64,000 bases of DNA from UBA7692 sp964650845 (GTDB taxonomy: Bacteria > Bacteroidota > Bacteroidia > Chitinophagales > LD1): NCBI GenBank assembly GCA_964650845.1, contig CAZYXR010000008.1, forward strand, positions 1 to 64,000. The letters are read 5' to 3'. Positions 17,221-26,163 of the stretch are shown piece by piece. The position numbers and the translations under genes are program-made. How positions within the stretch are numbered: the first letter of the stretch is position 1; each line of letters opens with the position of its first letter. Under the pieces are notes generated by a model. That model worked only from the letters and a program-made list of their open reading frames with translations, searched no databases and had not been told where the DNA came from.

Positions 17221-17853
17221 ATGCAGCTTAGTAACATACGGTTTTTGGGATGCAAAAGTTTGATTGCTGCAATACTTGTATTTTGCGCTTTTTCAGTAGC
17301 GATAGCACAAGATGAGGACACTACCAAGAAGGCATTTTTTTATTCCAAAAAATTTGTAAGCACGGCTTATGTTCAAGCAGGTGTTGCTGCCACGCATATT
17401 ACTGGCAGTGCTGCCGCAACATCGCACTTTAGTTTGCATTGGGTTGTGAACCACAAGTATGTAGTGGGGGCAAACTATCACATTCTTTCTTCGCGCGAAA
17501 ACATTACAAAATTTACATATCCCGATGCGCAAGAACAAATTTACCTGACACATAATTTCGCAGGATTGAGTTTTGGATACATTCTTTTTCACGACAAAAA
17601 ATTTTCGTTGCAACCCGAACTGGCAGCAGGCTGGAGCAATATAAAATATACGCAATTCGATACCGTAACAACAAAGAAGAATTTTGCCGGAATAATTCCC
17701 GCAGTGTATGGTGTGTGGAATGCAACAAAACTTTTCAGAATAGGAGTGGGGCTTAATTATAGGCTTGTTGTGGGTGAGCCTTTCAAAGAATTGAATACAA
17801 AAAATTTGAGTGGTGTAGGCGGGATGGTTTTTCTTCGGTTTGGAAGGTTTTAA
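17221..17853 (+). CDS. Putative outer-membrane beta-barrel protein
   Basis: About 210 residues with a signal peptide ending in FCAFSVAIAQ. The rest alternates polar and hydrophobic residues in strand-length segments rich in aromatic residues (FSLHWVVNHKYVVGANYHIL, LSFGYILFHDKKFSLQPELA, FRIGVGLNYRLVV) and ends in GGMVFLRFGRF, a C-terminal aromatic strand typical of outer-membrane barrels. Roughly eight strands are plausible. A GTG at 17200 is also in frame. Function is unknown; it precedes the helicase gene by 60 bases. Confidence 0.75.
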   Translation: MQLSNIRFLGCKSLIAAILVFCAFSVAIAQDEDTTKKAFFYSKKFVSTAYVQAGVAATHITGSAAATSHFSLHWVVNHKYVVGANYHILSSRENITKFTYPDAQEQIYLTHNFAGLSFGYILFHDKKFSLQPELAAGWSNIKYTQFDTVTTKKNFAGIIPAVYGVWNATKLFRIGVGLNYRLVVGEPFKELNTKNLSGVGGMVFLRFGRF

Positions 17854-17913
17854 GAGCTGTTGTTTTTTTATAAAGCCGGTGCCAAACAATTCTTGTAAAA
17901 TTTACATTTCATT

Positions 17914-20229
17914 ATGCTAACTGTTGTAAAAGCTTCTGCTGGTTCGGGTAAAACATACACGCTTGTAAGCGAATATCTGCGCTTGGCTTTACGCAATCCT
18001 TCTGCACAATACAAGCATATACTTGCCATTACTTTTACTAACAAAGCTGCCAACGAGATGAAGTCCAGAATTCTGGAAGCGCTCTCGAAACTTATGGTGT
18101 TGGATGAAAATGAAAATGCGCTTATTGATTTTTTGACGGCACATTTGGGTATTGATAAGGCTACATTACAAACCCGAGCAAGCTCGATGCTCTCTTCAAT
18201 TCTACACAACTACACCGATTTGGCTATCAGCACCATCGATAGTTTTACCCATCATGTAATTAAGGGTTTTGCATACGAGTTGAAACTCAATATGAATGTG
18301 GAGATTGAGATGAATGCTAAGTTGCTGATGAGCGAGGTGATTGATTTATTGATAGATGAAGTTGAGGAAAGTAACACTAAAGATGATGAGCAGACAAGCA
18401 AATATTTATCTAAAGCATTGATAGAATTTGCCTCCACAAAATTGCAGGAAGGTAAAGGAATGCGCATCGAAAATGAGTTGCTGAACTTCTCATTTTTGTT
18501 GTTGAAAGAAGATGCGTATTTTCATAAAGAAGCATTAGCCAAAACTTCGATTGCGCAGTTGCTTAAAGTGCAACAGAAACTTTTTTTGCTTACCAATGAT
18601 TTTGAAAAAAAGATACAAAGCCTTGTTGATAGGGCATTTCAGGTGATAGAAGAAAACGGAATCTCCAATGATGATTTCCATTACAAAGCGGGTGGTATGG
18701 TTGGTTATTTCATAGGCTTGCGCGAAAAAGGTATTGCTTACGATAATGCAAAAGGCGGCAAAAGGCAAAACGAAATTTTTGAAAGTGGCAAGTGGTGGAG
18801 TTCTAAAAACCCATCTGCCGATATGTTAAGTGTGCAGGCTGTTTTGGGGCAATTGTTTGTAGAACTTACCACTATGCTCAATGTTGAATATAAAGAAGTG
18901 ATGCTCGCAAAGTTAATTCGCGAAAATGTATTTCCATTTATGCTATTGCAGGCAATAAATGATTTGTTGCAGCACTATAAGTTAGAAAACCAGCTTATGC
19001 TTATTGGCGAGTTTCAGCAGTTGGTATTTGGCGAAGTAACGGGACAGCCTGTGCCCGTAATTTTTGAACGTGTAGGTGCGCGATATGAAAATATAATGAT
19101 TGATGAGTTTCAAGACACTTCTGTAATGCAATGGCACAATCTTTTGCCGCTTATTGACAATGCTGTTTCTAACATGAATGAATGCTTGATAGTAGGCGAT
19201 GCGAAACAGGCAATTTATCGTTTTCGCGGTGGTGAAGTGAAGCAGTTTGCCATGTTGCCGCAGATATATGGAAGCGATAAAGATTGGGTGTTGAAAGAAC
19301 GCGAAATAAATATCGCCAATCATAAGCCGCGATTGATAAACCTGGAACACAACTATCGCAGCCGCAACAATATTATTGCATTCAACAATGAGTTTTATGA
19401 CGTTGTAAAACAGTTGCCTAAACTTAGTGATAAAGAAGTGTACAACGGGCACGAACAAAAACCGGGCAAGAATATTGCAGGAGGAAATGTGCACCTTTCG
19501 TTTATTGAAAAAACTGATGAACAATCGTTGACTGAAGTAATGCTGCATAAAGTACTCGATATTGTGAATGCTGCACTGGCAAAAGGTTTCAGCAAACGCG
19601 ATATTGCTATTATTGTGGAGAAGAACAAAATTGGAGCAAGCATTGCATCATATCTTATCAGTAAGGAATTTGATGTGGTATCGCCCGAAAGTTTGTTCAT
19701 TGCCGAAGCTCCTTCTGTTCAGTTACTGGAGTGTGCGTTACGCTATCTGAATCGCCCCGAAGATTTAATAGCACGCGCAGAACTTTGGTATTTGCTCGAA
19801 GAAAAATTTGCCGACAAAACAGCCATTGGTGATATCAATGTTCATGGTTATAACAGTGAATTTGAAGCGAGGATTGCAACATTGATTTGTAAAGAATTTG
19901 ACACGCAAATTTTGCGCCAGCAAAATTTGTTTCAAACCGTAAATCTGTTGATTCAACTATTCGATTTAGATAGCATTTCGGACCCTTTTGTTCAGTTTTT
20001 TTTAGATGAAGTATTGTTCTATGTGCATAGGTTTACTGGTAGCATACAGCACTTTTTAGAATGGTGGGAAAAAGAGAAAGAAAAGAAGAGTATCATCTAT
20101 CCCGAAACATTAGATGCTATTAGGGTTATGACCATTCACAAGTCGAAAGGCTTGGAGTTTCCGGTGGTGATACTGCCCGATGCGAATTACAAAATTCAAC
20201 TATTCAAAAGCCATACATTGAAGAGTTGA
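17914..20229 (+). CDS. UvrD/RecB-type (AddA-like) helicase-nuclease, N-terminal part of a frameshifted gene
   Basis: The 771-residue reading frame holds the superfamily 1A helicase motifs in order: Walker A ASAGSGKTYTLV, motif Ia AITFTNKAANEM, motif II MIDEFQDTS, motif III VGDAKQAIYRFRGG, motif IV LEHNYRSR and motif V VMTIHKSKGLEFPVVI. It stops shortly after motif V, where the family continues to motif VI. Motif VI (FYVATTRPTEMLYV) and a RecB nuclease domain are found in another frame starting at 20226. The family unwinds and resects double-strand breaks. The break is most simply a missing A in the AAAA run at 20206-20209, either a sequencing error or a real mutation. Confidence 0.88.
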   Translation: MLTVVKASAGSGKTYTLVSEYLRLALRNPSAQYKHILAITFTNKAANEMKSRILEALSKLMVLDENENALIDFLTAHLGIDKATLQTRASSMLSSILHNYTDLAISTIDSFTHHVIKGFAYELKLNMNVEIEMNAKLLMSEVIDLLIDEVEESNTKDDEQTSKYLSKALIEFASTKLQEGKGMRIENELLNFSFLLLKEDAYFHKEALAKTSIAQLLKVQQKLFLLTNDFEKKIQSLVDRAFQVIEENGISNDDFHYKAGGMVGYFIGLREKGIAYDNAKGGKRQNEIFESGKWWSSKNPSADMLSVQAVLGQLFVELTTMLNVEYKEVMLAKLIRENVFPFMLLQAINDLLQHYKLENQLMLIGEFQQLVFGEVTGQPVPVIFERVGARYENIMIDEFQDTSVMQWHNLLPLIDNAVSNMNECLIVGDAKQAIYRFRGGEVKQFAMLPQIYGSDKDWVLKEREINIANHKPRLINLEHNYRSRNNIIAFNNEFYDVVKQLPKLSDKEVYNGHEQKPGKNIAGGNVHLSFIEKTDEQSLTEVMLHKVLDIVNAALAKGFSKRDIAIIVEKNKIGASIASYLISKEFDVVSPESLFIAEAPSVQLLECALRYLNRPEDLIARAELWYLLEEKFADKTAIGDINVHGYNSEFEARIATLICKEFDTQILRQQNLFQTVNLLIQLFDLDSISDPFVQFFLDEVLFYVHRFTGSIQHFLEWWEKEKEKKSIIYPETLDAIRVMTIHKSKGLEFPVVILPDANYKIQLFKSHTLKS

Positions 20230-21080
20230 GCGATTTTATTTTGCCCCTCAAGAAAAGTTTGCTCGAAACAGATTTTGCTTTTTTGTATGAGGATGAAATG
20301 CGGGCATTGTTTTTAGATAAGTTGAACATGTTTTATGTAGCCACAACCCGCCCTACCGAAATGTTGTATGTAGTTTCGGAGCTTCCATCTACTACCAGTA
20401 AAAAAGAATTGGAAGTCAATTCGATAAACAAATTGCTGTATCACTTCTTGGTCGAAACCAACCGATGGAGCAATACTGTAGCCGATTATTCAATCTTTGA
20501 TGATGACACAACAAAGCAAATTTTTAAAAAGCGGAAGGATTCAAATTTGTTTGAAATTAAAGGTGCAGCAACGCAGGCGGCAATGAGCCAAGTAGCTGTG
20601 CGCACCAATCAACGCCAATTTTGGAAAAAAGAGAAGTTAGACGATATAGAGTATGGAAACCTACTGCACGAGGCACTTGCCAGAGTTGTGTATGCTGCAA
20701 CGTCAGCACAAGTTATTTCCGATTTTGTGAGTGCTGAAGTTGATAGCGAAACATTGCGCAATAGAGTTGCTGCCGATACCAATGCAGTAATTCAGCATTC
20801 TGCATTGAGTCGGTTTTTCAACCTGCCATACAAGGTGTATGCAGANNNNNNNNNNGCAGAAAAACCTTTGCTGCTTAAAGGCAAAATAAAGTATCCCGAT
20901 CGCGTGATGCTAAATCCAGAGAATAATTCAATAGTAATTATTGAATATAAAACGGGAAAGCCCGAAACTGCGCACAAAGAACAGGTGAATGAATATGCCG
21001 AAGCATTTACACAGCTTGGTTTTATTGTAGAACAACAGATGATTGTTTATACAGCAGAAATGAAAATTGAAGAACTTTAA
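20226..21080 (+). CDS. AddA-like helicase-nuclease, C-terminal part of the frameshifted gene
   Basis: The 284-residue frame continues the preceding helicase. It can be read back in frame to about 20160 without a stop, and it opens with LPLKKSLLETDFAFLYEDE, as expected just before motif VI (LNMFYVATTRPTEMLYV). The C-terminal PD-(D/E)XK nuclease shows GNLLHEALARV, KYPDRVM and IEYKTGKPETAHKEQVNEYA, containing the Asp and Glu-x-Lys metal ligands and the following Gln/Tyr motif of RecB nucleases. The TTG at 20226 is therefore probably not a genuine start. Ten N at 20846-20855 hide about four residues. Confidence 0.85.
   Translation: MSDFILPLKKSLLETDFAFLYEDEMRALFLDKLNMFYVATTRPTEMLYVVSELPSTTSKKELEVNSINKLLYHFLVETNRWSNTVADYSIFDDDTTKQIFKKRKDSNLFEIKGAATQAAMSQVAVRTNQRQFWKKEKLDDIEYGNLLHEALARVVYAATSAQVISDFVSAEVDSETLRNRVAADTNAVIQHSALSRFFNLPYKVYAXXXXAEKPLLLKGKIKYPDRVMLNPENNSIVIIEYKTGKPETAHKEQVNEYAEAFTQLGFIVEQQMIVYTAEMKIEEL
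20846..20855. other. Assembly gap (10 N) inside the helicase-nuclease gene
   Basis: Ten undetermined bases within the nuclease part. The reading frame stays the same on both sides if the gap is really 10 bases long, but its length may be arbitrary. Confidence 0.95.
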
Positions 21081-21181
21081 TATTGAAACTGTTTAGACTT
21101 TTCGAGGTTGCTTCGCTATGCAAACCACACGCGCAATGAAGCATAAATTTAAACCCAAATATTAGACGGTAGCTTCGTGTA

Positions 21182-22195
21182 TTACTGCTTAACAAAAGTT
21201 CGTTTTATAAACTCTTTACCGCTGTTGCCAGTTAAGAAATACATTCCATTAGGTAAACTGTTCAATTGAATTGAAGCAGGATAATTGGATGTTTTTTCGC
21301 GAAGCAAAACTTCGCCAATAGGGTTCATTACTTGCCAATCTGCAATTTCATTTAATTCGTCAATTGTAATAAAATCAACAGCAGGATTTGGGTAGGTTTT
21401 TAAATTACTAAATATAGTTTCTTGAATGCGCGATGGTTGTAAATCGTTGTCCACTACGGTTAAGGTGAAAGCTGCAATATCAATGATTGCGCCATTTGTA
21501 GCATCTGAAAGGGTGAAGTTTACTTGCTCGTTTGCTTCTTGAATGGTATCGTCAAAAATTACTACCGGAACATAAAAAGTATCGAAACTAAAAGCGTTTA
21601 TAGTGATGATTGTGTCTTTAAAATCAAAGTCTTTTCCTTTTGTGGTATTGCTTAAATCCAACGCTACTTTTACGGAGGTAGAACCAGATACCAAACCATT
21701 TAAAGCTATGCGCAGCAAGAAAGTTGTGTCTTGTTCTACAATGCTTTTACCAGCCCCGATGAATGATATAGAAAAAGGGTCATTGTCTAAAATGTAAACA
21801 CTTGCAAACGAGTCGGCAGTAAGAAATGAAGGGTTTGAAAGATTCACTATTTTAAAGGCAATTCGCTCAAATGGGTCGTAGAGCAAATCGTCAATAATTT
21901 CGAGCGGAAAAGAATCAATGTGTGTGGCACCCGGTGGCACCATTACGTTTCTATTTCCGGCATTCAAGTCGAGTACCGGAGTGGCGGTGGTAGAGTCGAT
22001 CACCACTGCTACTACACAACGAAAAGTATCGTTTGTAGGGTTGTATGTTTCTACATAGTAGCGGGCATTGGGTATCCATTCGGGTACAGTATCATTGGGT
22101 TTTACAAACTTTACGTAACCATTTTGTGCAATCGAAGTGCTACAAGAAAGGAGAATAGCAACAAAACAAACTATGTTTAAAAGGCATTTATTCAT
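21182..22195 (-). CDS. Secreted Calx-beta domain protein with T9SS type A sorting domain
   Basis: The 337-residue protein starts with a signal peptide (MNKCLLNIVCFVAILLSCSTSIAQ). Residues about 30-130 are an uncharacterised beta domain; about 145-260 form a Calx-beta-like domain (SIVEQDTTFLLRIALNG, ..., DDTIQEANEQVNFTLSDATN). The last 70 residues are the T9SS sorting domain, opening KTYPNPAVDFITI and ending NGMYFLTGNSGKEFIKRTFV. It should be exported through T9SS and held on the surface or released. The frame stays open upstream to 22684, but that region overlaps the opposite-strand yqgE and lacks a signal peptide, so the start at 22195 is preferred. Confidence 0.88.
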   Translation of the reverse strand: MNKCLLNIVCFVAILLSCSTSIAQNGYVKFVKPNDTVPEWIPNARYYVETYNPTNDTFRCVVAVVIDSTTATPVLDLNAGNRNVMVPPGATHIDSFPLEIIDDLLYDPFERIAFKIVNLSNPSFLTADSFASVYILDNDPFSISFIGAGKSIVEQDTTFLLRIALNGLVSGSTSVKVALDLSNTTKGKDFDFKDTIITINAFSFDTFYVPVVIFDDTIQEANEQVNFTLSDATNGAIIDIAAFTLTVVDNDLQPSRIQETIFSNLKTYPNPAVDFITIDELNEIADWQVMNPIGEVLLREKTSNYPASIQLNSLPNGMYFLTGNSGKEFIKRTFVKQ

Positions 22196-22310
22196 TCGGT
22201 AAAACTGCAATTTTTCTGTAATTGATAAAATGAATTTCTTATCCACAATAATTGGTCTTGTTGAAATAAAATTATTATTCATTCTTTGTTTCGGTATAGG
22301 TTTATAGCTG

Positions 22311-22901
22311 ATGACAAATAATGTTTGGAGTTTTGAATTGGAGAAAGATAAGCAAGTAAAAGCCGGCACCTTGTTGCTTTCGGAGCCTTTTATGTTGGAT
22401 GAAAACTTCAGCCGCACGGTAGTGGTGGTGTGCGAACACGATAAGCAAAACGGTAGCATGGGTTTGATTATCAATAAGCCGGTAAAGCTGCGGTTGAGTG
22501 AAATTTTGCCGGGTTTTCCCGATTTTAACGGAAAGATTTTTTTGGGCGGACCGGTAGGTACCGATACTATGCAGTTTTTGCACAGATTGGGTAATAAAAT
22601 TGAAGGCAGCGTAGAGCTGGCAGATGGTTTGTTTTGGGGTGGAAATTTTGAACAGATAAAATTATTGATAGAAAATAACTCCATTAGTACCGATGATATT
22701 GCGTTTTACATAGGTTATTCTGGTTGGGGTGCCGATGATCAATTGCAAAAAGAGTTAGAAGAAAATTCGTGGATTATTTCTGATGTAAAAGCAGATTATG
22801 TTTTTGATTTTAGAGAAAGCATTTGGCGCGATGTGCTGAAAGAAATGGGAGGTGTATATGAGGTGATGGCGGGCTATCCCGAAAACCCAATTTTGAATTA
22901 G
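22311..22901 (+). CDS. YqgE/AlgH family protein
   Basis: A 196-residue protein of the UPF0301 family. The signature blocks are AGTLLLSEPFMLDENFSRTV, NGSMGLIINKPVKLRLSEIL, FLGGPVGTDTMQFLH and FYIGYSGWGADDQLQKELEE. Members are conserved across bacteria; AlgH affects alginate production in Pseudomonas but the biochemical role is unresolved. No tight operon is apparent; the DUF4105 gene starts 67 bases downstream. Confidence 0.93.
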   Translation: MTNNVWSFELEKDKQVKAGTLLLSEPFMLDENFSRTVVVVCEHDKQNGSMGLIINKPVKLRLSEILPGFPDFNGKIFLGGPVGTDTMQFLHRLGNKIEGSVELADGLFWGGNFEQIKLLIENNSISTDDIAFYIGYSGWGADDQLQKELEENSWIISDVKADYVFDFRESIWRDVLKEMGGVYEVMAGYPENPILN

Positions 22902-22968
22902 ATATTTAATCTATTATAGAAAGACTAAAGCGTGTTTTTATCGTCAAAAACTGCCTAAACAATTGCAA

Positions 22969-24132
22969 ATGATTAGAACAGGTTTTTTTGTTTTCTTTTT
23001 TTCTATCCTTTCTTTTTCCCACGCTATCACGTTGTCCGATTCTGCGCGCATTTCGCTGCTTACAGTTGCTCCGGGCGATGAACTGTATTCGGCATTTGGT
23101 CATAGCGGCATTCGTGTTACCGATTTTAAAACAAACATGGATGTTGTTTTTAACTATGGCACTTTCGATTTTAATCAGCCAAACTTCTATGTGAATTTTG
23201 TAAAAGGGCGTTTGCTATACATGATTGATGTAGAGTTGTTTCAGAATTTCAAAAGCATGTATGTGTATGAAGAGCGGGCTGTAACCGAAGATCTACTGAA
23301 CCTTACCACCGAAGAAAAGCAACACATTTTTTCCTATTTGTATAACAATGCAAAGCCCGAAAACAGAGATTATCGGTACGAGTTTTTTTTCGACAATTGC
23401 GCTACACGCATACGCGATGTGTTTGAGAAAGAATTGGGCAAAAAATTAGTATTTCACTACGAATCGTTTGATACAAATTACACGTTGAAGCAAATGCTCG
23501 ATTTGTATGTTGCGAAAAGCCCATGGGTTCAGTTTGGCTTCTATCTTATTTTAGGTATGCCGTGCGAAGTAAAGGCTACTCCTCGCGTTCAAGCATTTTT
23601 GCCCGATTATCTTCAAAAGGTTTTTCAAACAGCCAGCCTACAAACGCCCAATGGAGATGAACGCTTTGTGAATGCAACAAATGTATTGCTTGATTACCCG
23701 CTGCCAGTAGCCGAGAACGATTTTTTTACACCACTCAACTCAATGCTTTTGCTGTTGTTGATGTTTGTAATTCTGTCGATTGCTGAATGGAAATTCAAAA
23801 AGCAGTTTTTGTTTTTCGATGGCATGTTGTTTGGCATTGCTGGGGTTTTAGGATGTTTCTTTTTGTGTATGTGGTTGTTTACCGAACATTACTCGGTGCC
23901 TAAAAACTTAAATATGCTGTGGGCAATACCCTTGCATTTACCGGTTGTTTTTTTGCTGATGTTTAAATCGTTGCGTAAGTATTTGGCAAAGTGGTTTTTG
24001 TTTACAGCAGTATTGATGGTTGTACTGTTGCTGCTTAAAGGTATTTTGCCACAACCATATCATGTGGCGGTGTTGCCAGTTATTGCGGCACTGGGTTTAA
24101 GAGCATGGCTACTTAGCATAAAATTAAAATAG
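22969..24132 (+). CDS. DUF4105 (Lnb-like N-terminal) membrane protein
   Basis: The 387-residue protein has a signal peptide (FFVFFFSILSFSHA), then a periplasmic domain of about 230 residues with SLLTVAPGDELYSAFGHSGI, VFNYGTFDFNQPNFYVNFVK and YEFFFDNCATRIRDV. This DUF4105 region contains conserved His and Cys (papain/NlpC-like pattern H...C; catalysis is an inference). The C-terminal third has four or five hydrophobic membrane segments starting at FFTPLNSMLLLLLMFVILSI. In Bacteroidota the family is frequent and uncharacterised. A TTG at 22963 is also in frame. The hydrolase gene follows after five bases. Confidence 0.87.
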   Translation: MIRTGFFVFFFSILSFSHAITLSDSARISLLTVAPGDELYSAFGHSGIRVTDFKTNMDVVFNYGTFDFNQPNFYVNFVKGRLLYMIDVELFQNFKSMYVYEERAVTEDLLNLTTEEKQHIFSYLYNNAKPENRDYRYEFFFDNCATRIRDVFEKELGKKLVFHYESFDTNYTLKQMLDLYVAKSPWVQFGFYLILGMPCEVKATPRVQAFLPDYLQKVFQTASLQTPNGDERFVNATNVLLDYPLPVAENDFFTPLNSMLLLLLMFVILSIAEWKFKKQFLFFDGMLFGIAGVLGCFFLCMWLFTEHYSVPKNLNMLWAIPLHLPVVFLLMFKSLRKYLAKWFLFTAVLMVVLLLLKGILPQPYHVAVLPVIAALGLRAWLLSIKLK

Positions 24133-24137
24133 CTACA

Positions 24138-24782
24138 ATGCAAGTAAGTGAAATACAGGTAAGCAAAACAGCGCGTTATGTTACCGTTGGCGAATTGAAT
24201 GCTAATACAAAACAGCTATGGATTGTGCTGCACGGTTATGCGCAATCCGCTATTGATTTTGCTGCACAGTTTACACAGCTTACATCAGAGCATATATGTG
24301 TTATTGCACCCGAGGCACTCCACAGGTTTTATGTAAAAGGTTTTAGTGGCAATGTAGGCGCAACATGGATGACCAAAGAAGCGCGCGGGCATGATATAGC
24401 AGATAATATTGCCTATCTTAATCAACTTGCTTTGCATCTTAACCTTGCAACGCGCAGCGATTGCAAAATTGTATTGCTTGGATTTTCGCAAGGTGTAGCA
24501 ACGGTTACAAGATGGTTTGTAAATGCCAATTTTAAAGTAGATGCGTTAGTGATGTATGCAGGCGAAATGGCTATTGAACTTCGTACCGAGCCTTTGCCAA
24601 GCGCGTTTGGTGCATCAAAAGTGTTTTTTGTTTATGGCAAGCAAGATCCGCTGTTGCCATCATTTTCGCCCGCTGCTTTTAAACAGGTGTTTGCCAACAA
24701 CAAGATTGAAGTACTTGAGTTTGAAGGAAAGCATGAAGTAAATGCTGCAATGCTTTTGCAAATTGCAGAAGCACTGAGTTGA
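24138..24782 (+). CDS. Alpha/beta hydrolase (carboxylesterase/phospholipase-like)
   Basis: A 214-residue alpha/beta hydrolase. LWIVLHGYAQSAIDFAAQF supplies the oxyanion strand, LLGFSQGVATVTRW is the nucleophile elbow (G-F-S-Q-G), VYGKQDPLLP provides the acid and FEGKHEVN the catalytic His. The size and GFSQG motif match the small carboxylesterase/phospholipase family (PF02230-like). It begins five bases after the DUF4105 gene and should be cotranscribed with it. Substrate unknown. Confidence 0.88.
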   Translation: MQVSEIQVSKTARYVTVGELNANTKQLWIVLHGYAQSAIDFAAQFTQLTSEHICVIAPEALHRFYVKGFSGNVGATWMTKEARGHDIADNIAYLNQLALHLNLATRSDCKIVLLGFSQGVATVTRWFVNANFKVDALVMYAGEMAIELRTEPLPSAFGASKVFFVYGKQDPLLPSFSPAAFKQVFANNKIEVLEFEGKHEVNAAMLLQIAEALS

Positions 24783-24824
24783 TATTCGAAAAGTATATTG
24801 TTAATGATTGAGAATTGACAGCTA

Positions 24825-24859
24825 ACCGGTTGCGCAAATTTTGTGTGCAACCGTTATTT
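24825..24859 (+). terminator. Hairpin terminator after the hydrolase gene
   Basis: CGGTTGCGCA (24827-24836) pairs with TGTGCAACCG (24844-24853) with one G:U-type mismatch, followed by TTATTTG. It ends just before the msrB start at 24865, so it may also limit the msrB leader. The T-tract is short. Confidence 0.45.
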
Positions 24860-24864
24860 GTAAC

Positions 24865-25365
24865 ATGAAGCAACATTCAATTTTTATTATTGTAGTAGCA
24901 ATGTGTGTTGCAGCATGCAGTTCGCATTCGCAGCAAACAATGCAGCCAAAAAAGGAGAACAAAATGGAAGAAAAAGACGCGCAAGCAATGACCGAAAACG
25001 ACTGGAGAAAATTATTAAGTGCCGAACAATTTTATGTGCTGCGCGAAAAAGGCACTGAGCGCCCTGGAACGGGTAAATTTTATAAACATGCCGAAAAAGG
25101 AATCTATGTGTGTGGTGGCTGTGGCAACGAACTTTTTACCGATGAAATGAAGTTTGACAGCCATTGCGGGTGGCCAAGTTTTGATAAAGAAATTGCTGGA
25201 GGTAAAATAAAAACTAATCTTGATACAACCCACGGCATGGTGCGCACAGAAATTGTTTGCGCAAAATGCGGAGGGCACTTGGGGCATTTGTTTGACGATG
25301 GCCCAACCTCAACCGGAATGCGCTATTGCGTAAATTCTTTGAGCTTAGATTTTAAGAAAAAGTAA
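24865..25365 (+). CDS. msrB: Peptide methionine (R)-sulfoxide reductase, lipoprotein form
   Basis: The 166-residue enzyme reduces methionine-R-sulfoxide in proteins. Residues 1-18 form a lipoprotein signal with lipobox VAAC (Cys18), so this copy is exported and lipid-anchored. The MsrB domain contains WRKLLSAEQFYVLREKGTER, the structural zinc sites CGGC (Cys83, 86) and CAKC (Cys132, 135), HCGWPSF and the catalytic Cys155 in RYCVNSLSL. The frame extends to 24841, but the ATG at 24865 yields the lipobox. It ends with no spacing against the convergent DUF4249 gene. Confidence 0.95.
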   Translation: MKQHSIFIIVVAMCVAACSSHSQQTMQPKKENKMEEKDAQAMTENDWRKLLSAEQFYVLREKGTERPGTGKFYKHAEKGIYVCGGCGNELFTDEMKFDSHCGWPSFDKEIAGGKIKTNLDTTHGMVRTEIVCAKCGGHLGHLFDDGPTSTGMRYCVNSLSLDFKKK

Positions 25366-26163
25366 TCAAGGAATAATTACAGTTTGTTTGCTTATAGAAT
25401 GTGCGCTAAAGTAACCAAGTGTTTGCGGCACAATATTGGATGGCGGGTTGGCGGGTGCTGCCGGTTGATTAAAACCGCTACTGATATCTTCTAAGGCATC
25501 AAAATAATTGAACACATTTTCATCCAGCATCAATAAGTTTACATCGAGTGTGTCGCCCGGAATAAGCGTGTCGTTTGGTACATTCATAGAGCGCAATTTT
25601 CCATCCCAAAGCCTGTCGGAACTTGCTTCGTTTGATAGGTGTTTTTTACTGTTTATGGCTGATTCTATTTTGTAAAAATTTCTCATACCTGCCGGGTCGC
25701 GAAAGAAGCAATGGGCGCGTAATGATTCGCGACCGCTGAAGCCAACACTGGTTTCAAACCCAATGCTATCAATAGCTACGGGTGCTTGCATGGTAGAGGT
25801 GGCGTTGTAAGTTGCGCCATCGGCAATTACGGTTAAAAGATATGTTCTGCCAACAACTCCTTGCAATGTATTAGTGATAAAAATTCCCGAGTAAACTTTT
25901 GTAAGCGTATCAATATTTCCGGCATTATCGCTGATGATAACTATGGCGCTATCAATGCCATTAAAAAGAATGGGCTGTGCAAAAGTGGAGCTTTCTGAAA
26001 CTGCCACATAGTAAGGCCCTGGAGCATCTGTTACTCTTCCCTCAATTACTATTTTAGGCGATGCATCTTTAAGTTTAAGATCTATTTTTTCGGTACACGA
26101 AATGGTAATCCATTGCATAGCGGCAGCCAGTAGCAAAAACAATATTTTATTTAAGTGGCACAT
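25366..26163 (-). CDS. DUF4249 lipoprotein, partner of TonB-dependent receptor
   Basis: A 265-residue protein with a signal peptide and cysteine at ISCTEK, a plausible lipobox. The DUF4249 signature is IVIEGRVTDAPGPYYVAVSES near the N-terminus. DUF4249 proteins are typically encoded right after carboxypeptidase-like-domain TonB receptors in Bacteroidota, here with a 17-base overlap with the receptor gene, so they probably form a surface receptor/uptake unit, analogous to SusCD. The ligand is unknown. Confidence 0.88.
   Translation of the reverse strand: MCHLNKILFLLLAAAMQWITISCTEKIDLKLKDASPKIVIEGRVTDAPGPYYVAVSESSTFAQPILFNGIDSAIVIISDNAGNIDTLTKVYSGIFITNTLQGVVGRTYLLTVIADGATYNATSTMQAPVAIDSIGFETSVGFSGRESLRAHCFFRDPAGMRNFYKIESAINSKKHLSNEASSDRLWDGKLRSMNVPNDTLIPGDTLDVNLLMLDENVFNYFDALEDISSGFNQPAAPANPPSNIVPQTLGYFSAHSISKQTVIIP

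Noticed and set aside
20200..20230. Programmed -1 frameshift in the helicase-nuclease gene
   Set aside because: The local codons TTC AAA AGC do not form a slippery X XXY YYZ heptamer and no downstream pseudoknot is obvious; a missing base is simpler.
22196..22684. Upstream extension of the Calx-beta protein's open frame on the minus strand
   Set aside because: It overlaps yqgE on the other strand, lacks a signal peptide, and the inner ATG at 22195 starts a standard signal sequence.
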